Origin: JAGLHV01 sp023132075 [NCBI: bacterium] | Lineage (GTDB): Bacteria > CBDUZB01 > JAGLHV01 | Assembly (NCBI GenBank): GCA_023132075.1 | Contig: JAGLYT010000009.1 | Location: forward strand, 1-15,878 | DNA length: 15,878 nt | Reading direction: 5' to 3' | Shown here: one piece after another, positions 13,438 to 15,878 of the stretch | How positions within the stretch are numbered: the stretch's first letter is position 1 | How the letters are laid out: each line of letters starts with the position of its first letter | Notes under the pieces: model-generated | What the model was told of the DNA's origin: nothing | Databases searched by the model: none | Seen by the model: only the letters and a program-made list of their open reading frames with translations | Position numbers and translations under genes: made by a program

Positions 13438-14073
13438 CTAAAAGTGATATCCTAAAGATGCACAAACATAAGGAAAAACAGCATTTTTTTCAATTATGGG
13501 TCGTTGAAGGCTCATCACTAAAGAAGTAACAGGGACTAACATTAAACCGGCTAGATTGAATCCACCAAATTCCTGGTTGAGTGTGTTGTAGTCAGTATCG
13601 AAAAGATAAGCAGCTCCGACAGTAAGATTTATTAAAAAACCTTTTCTTTCTTTAGGATGGGTAAAAAAATTAAGTCCCATTTCAAAATTCCACCAGTAAT
13701 AACGGTCTTCGAAATCAACTTTAAAATCAGTGTGAACGGTACCTGTAGCGGGATCTTTGAATTTTGTTTCCGCTGTTCCTTTGTGATAACTAAAAGAGGG
13801 ACCTGTACCGAAGTGAAGTATGTTATTTTTCCCCGGGTAATAACGGACCATTGTAGAATATTGAGTCCCTGTAAGTCCTCCTCCGGCACCCAGACAGAAA
13901 TCAAAATAATTCAAAGACAAATTCCCTTCCAATCCGATAAAGCCTACAGGACTGCCTGCACCGGCTGTAGTTTGAAAACCAACGCCAAGCCTTTCGATGT
14001 TAGAAGAATGAACTGCTTGTGTCATAAGAAAAAAAGCAACGATACATAAAAACAAACTTCTTGAGTTTTTCAT
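13438..14073 (-). CDS. Small outer-membrane beta-barrel-like protein
   Basis: This 211-residue protein starts at ATG 14073, preceded by AAGGAGTTCCCC. An in-frame ATG ten codons upstream would place the ribosome binding site inside the gene and blur the signal peptide. Residues 1-23 are the signal peptide (SLFLCIVAFFLMTQAVHS). The rest consists of short amphipathic strands with Gly and aromatic residues (LGVGFQTTAGAGSPVGFIGL, YYWWNFEMGLNFF, LINLTVGAAYLF) and ends in ASLGYHF. A terminal Phe after alternating residues is the usual signal for barrel insertion by the BAM machinery. It therefore looks like an 8- to 10-stranded outer-membrane barrel of unknown role. I do not recognise a closer family. 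It is divergent from dinB, with its own promoter at 14120-14147. Confidence 0.7.
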   Translation of the reverse strand: MKNSRSLFLCIVAFFLMTQAVHSSNIERLGVGFQTTAGAGSPVGFIGLEGNLSLNYFDFCLGAGGGLTGTQYSTMVRYYPGKNNILHFGTGPSFSYHKGTAETKFKDPATGTVHTDFKVDFEDRYYWWNFEMGLNFFTHPKERKGFLINLTVGAAYLFDTDYNTLNQEFGGFNLAGLMLVPVTSLVMSLQRPIIEKNAVFPYVCASLGYHF

Positions 14074-14119
14074 GGGGAACTCCTTCTTTTTAATTTTAAT
14101 CAATACTTTATTTAATATA

Positions 14120-14147
14120 AGTATAACTAAAAAAATAAAATAAGCAA
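14120..14147 (-). promoter_or_regulatory. Promoter for the outer-membrane-barrel-like gene
   Basis: On the minus strand TTGCTT (14147-14142), a 16-bp spacer and TATACT (14125-14120) lie about 50 bp before ATG 14073. Both hexamers are close to the sigma-70 consensus. Confidence 0.5.
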
Positions 14148-14181
14148 CTATTTTTTTCTTTCACCCATTTAACATTTTTGT

Positions 14182-14187
14182 TATAAT
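14182..14187 (+). promoter_or_regulatory. Consensus -10 hexamer directly before dinB
   Basis: A perfect TATAAT lies 7 bp before the dinB start codon, so a transcript starting from it would begin at or next to the ATG. No good -35 is found 16-18 bp upstream. No Shine-Dalgarno sequence precedes the ATG either, which fits leaderless translation. Confidence 0.45.
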
Positions 14188-14194
14188 CAAAATT

Positions 14195-15379
14195 ATGATA
14201 AAATCAAGTCCCCAAAAACGTTACATTATTCATATTGATATGGATGCTTTTTTTGCGGCGGTAGAACAACGGGATAATCCTCAATACAAGGGGAAACCGG
14301 TAGTAGTTGGTGCTGATCCAAAAAGAGGAAAAGGGCGGGGGGTTGTGTCTACCTGTTCTTATGAGGCACGAAAATTTGGTATTCATTCGGCAATGCCTAT
14401 TTCTATAGCTTATCGGAAATGCCCGGAGGCTATTTTTTTGCCGGTGAATATGGAAAAATATCAAAAGGTATCATTAGAAATCGGAAAAGTTTTAGGTGAA
14501 TTTAGTCCGCAGGTTGAATGGGTTAGTATTGATGAGGCGTTTTTAGATATTAGTGGCAGTTATCATCTTTTTGGTAGTCCTTATAAGACGGGATTACTTT
14601 TAAAATCCCGGGTAAAAGAGGTAACCGGATTGACTTCTTCAGTAGGAATAGCCCCTCATAAATTTGCCGCCAAGATTGCTTCGGACTTGAAAAAACCGGA
14701 TGGTTTAGTGGAAGTTACTCAAGACTCTTTATTAACTTTTCTTTGGCCCTTAGAGATAAACAGGATATGGGGTGTAGGAAAAAAGGCAGTGAAGGTTTTA
14801 AATGAATCCGGTATTTATACTATGGGCGACTTGGCCCATAGAAAAGTCGAAAAATTGGTAGAATTATTGGGTAAAAACGGAGAACATATTTGGCAATTAG
14901 CCAATGGTCTTGATGATAGAGAAGTGGAAACAGAAAGGGAAATAAAATCGATAAGTAACGAATATACGTTCCAGCAGGATACGGATAACAAAGAAAAAAT
15001 AGGAAGTGCTCTTTTATCATTGTGTGAAAAGGTTTCGCAACGACTGTTTCAAAAAGAATTAAAAGCTAAAACAATCACTTTAAAAATTCGCACCGGTGAT
15101 TTTAAAACCTATAGTCGAACTGTTAGTATCAGTAATCCGACTAATTTTACAGATGTGATTTTTAAAGAAATACAAAAAACATATAATAATTTTCAGACAA
15201 AAGGAAAAAAGATACGTCTTTTAGGGGTTAAGGCTTCTAATTTTAGTTTAGACACGAAACAAAGTGATTTTTTAAGTGAAAAAGAAAATAAAAAACGCAA
15301 GAAGATACAAAGAGCAATGGAAAAAATAAAAGATAAATTCGGAGAAGACGCTATTTATCGCAGCGGGAGTAAGATATAA
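14195..15379 (+). CDS. dinB: DNA polymerase IV (Y-family translesion polymerase)
   Basis: This 394-residue, full-length Pol IV carries out error-prone synthesis past damaged bases and lacks a proofreading domain. The palm has HIDMDAFFAAVE (D15 metal ligand, F20 the likely steric gate) and SIDEAFLDISG (D113-E114 catalytic pair). The fingers contain VVVGADPKRGKGRGVVSTCS and YEARKFGIHSAMP. LTSSVGIAPHKFAAKIASDL (145-164) is the conserved motif before the thumb. The thumb has a helix-hairpin-helix (INRIWGVGKKAVK). The little finger runs from about 245 (KSISNEYTF) to the conserved KFGEDAIYRS. KQSDFL near 355-360 lies where many homologues have a QLxLF clamp-binding motif. The start at 14195 is the only reasonable one, though it lacks a ribosome binding site. 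No LexA-type box was recognised, so control by the SOS response cannot be judged. Confidence 0.96.
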   Translation: MIKSSPQKRYIIHIDMDAFFAAVEQRDNPQYKGKPVVVGADPKRGKGRGVVSTCSYEARKFGIHSAMPISIAYRKCPEAIFLPVNMEKYQKVSLEIGKVLGEFSPQVEWVSIDEAFLDISGSYHLFGSPYKTGLLLKSRVKEVTGLTSSVGIAPHKFAAKIASDLKKPDGLVEVTQDSLLTFLWPLEINRIWGVGKKAVKVLNESGIYTMGDLAHRKVEKLVELLGKNGEHIWQLANGLDDREVETEREIKSISNEYTFQQDTDNKEKIGSALLSLCEKVSQRLFQKELKAKTITLKIRTGDFKTYSRTVSISNPTNFTDVIFKEIQKTYNNFQTKGKKIRLLGVKASNFSLDTKQSDFLSEKENKKRKKIQRAMEKIKDKFGEDAIYRSGSKI

Positions 15380-15516
15380 AGATAAAAATCCATTTTGCAG
15401 AAGCCTAAAGATGAATAGCCAGGGAGGAAAAATAGGGGATTATTACAGATATAAAAAATTTGATTAAAAAATTTTGACAGCGCCTAAATTTCAAAGAAGA
15501 TTTCAAAATCAAATAA

Positions 15517-15878
15517 TTAATCTTTAAGAGAGGTTGTTTTTTTTATAGCTCGAATTCTTTCTAACACCGGGGGATGACTGTATTCTAAAAAAACTTTTAA
15601 TGGATGAGGGGTTAAATTGCCGAGGTTGTCGACAGTCAATTTTTTTAAAGCAATAATAAAGGATTCCGGTTTTTGATAAGTAGACACAGCATAGTGATCA
15701 GCCTCGTATTCGTATTTACGGGAAAGGATGTTTCCCAGAACGGAAAGGAGTAAACTGATAGGGGTATAAAGAAAACCAAAGAAAAACAAACTTGCGTAGA
15801 TAGAAGTTTGTTCCATTTTGAAAGCTGCAAATAAACCCGGATTGTTGATAAATAAAGAAAGAATAAAAAACATCAAAC
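15517..15878 (-). CDS. M48-family (Ste24-type) zinc metallopeptidase, C-terminal part
   Basis: About 120 C-terminal residues are visible; the gene continues past the window edge, so the apparent start codons at its left are internal. The fragment has a membrane segment (SIYASLFFFGFLYTPISLLL), then SRKYEYEADHYAV, in which the first Glu of EYEAD is the third zinc ligand of M48 peptidases. NLTPHPLKVFLEYSHPPVLERI follows in two parts (NLTPHP, YSHPPVLERI), which is typical of the Ste24/CAAX-protease branch. The HExxH motif must lie outside. In bacteria these membrane proteases are generally linked with membrane-protein turnover. The gene converges on dinB across 137 bp in which I saw no clear terminator. 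Confidence 0.88.
   Translation of the reverse strand, partial: LMFFILSLFINNPGLFAAFKMEQTSIYASLFFFGFLYTPISLLLSVLGNILSRKYEYEADHYAVSTYQKPESFIIALKKLTVDNLGNLTPHPLKVFLEYSHPPVLERIRAIKKTTSLKD

Noticed and set aside
13657-14049. 130-codon plus-strand ORF opposite the outer-membrane-barrel-like gene
   Set aside because: It is antisense to a gene with signal peptide, ribosome binding site, promoter and C-terminal Phe; the predicted protein has no recognisable features.
15380-15516. Bidirectional terminator between dinB and the protease gene
   Set aside because: Only AAATTT-like runs are present; no GC-bearing stem with a T-run was found on either strand.

Overview
The window is AT-rich and carries a minus-strand cluster of large secreted proteins, an envelope-stress sigma-factor module, dinB and the tail of a membrane protease. 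It suggests a Gram-negative, probably uncultured, bacterium. The evidence is a PorV/PorQ-type outer-membrane barrel, four large signal-peptide proteins whose C-termini look like type IX secretion (T9SS) sorting domains, a small outer-membrane-barrel-like protein ending in Phe, and an ECF sigma/anti-sigma/CpxP-Spy envelope module. PNP-type sorting tails of this kind are known from Bacteroidota and also from candidate phyla such as Elusimicrobiota, Cloacimonadota, WOR-3 and Firestonebacteria. I cannot choose among these from the sequence.

Layout. (a) 1-8790, minus strand: reading 5' to 3' from 8790, a PorV/PorQ barrel fused to TPRs, two paralogous right-handed beta-helix proteins with an almost identical C-terminal 192 residues, a third beta-helix protein with two fibronectin-III-like domains and a related tail, and the N-terminal 75 codons of a secreted LamG-like protein. 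Gaps of 31, 37 and 100 bp suggest that the first four genes form an operon. The fifth lies beyond a 338-bp gap that holds a degenerate octamer repeat and probably has its own promoter. (b) 8791-11291, plus strand: a housekeeping-type promoter, then an ECF sigma factor, an overlapping zinc-finger anti-sigma factor and a periplasmic CpxP/Spy-like protein, closed by a strong intrinsic terminator. The sigma gene and the CpxP-like gene are each preceded by the same promoter, GGAACTT-N15-GTCTAA. (c) 11391-14073, minus strand: another secreted protein with a second class of sorting-like tail (TPNGDGIND type), and a small outer-membrane-barrel-like protein. (d) 14195-15379, plus strand: DNA polymerase IV (dinB), divergent from (c). 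(e) 15517-15878, minus strand: the C-terminal part of an M48/Ste24-type protease running off the window.

How the parts may work together: the minus-strand cluster looks like a cell-surface export locus, with a PorV-like carrier next to several tailed cargo proteins. The sigma module looks like a self-contained envelope-stress circuit in which the sigma factor activates its own operon and a periplasmic chaperone gene. No tRNA, rRNA, CRISPR array or transposase was seen.
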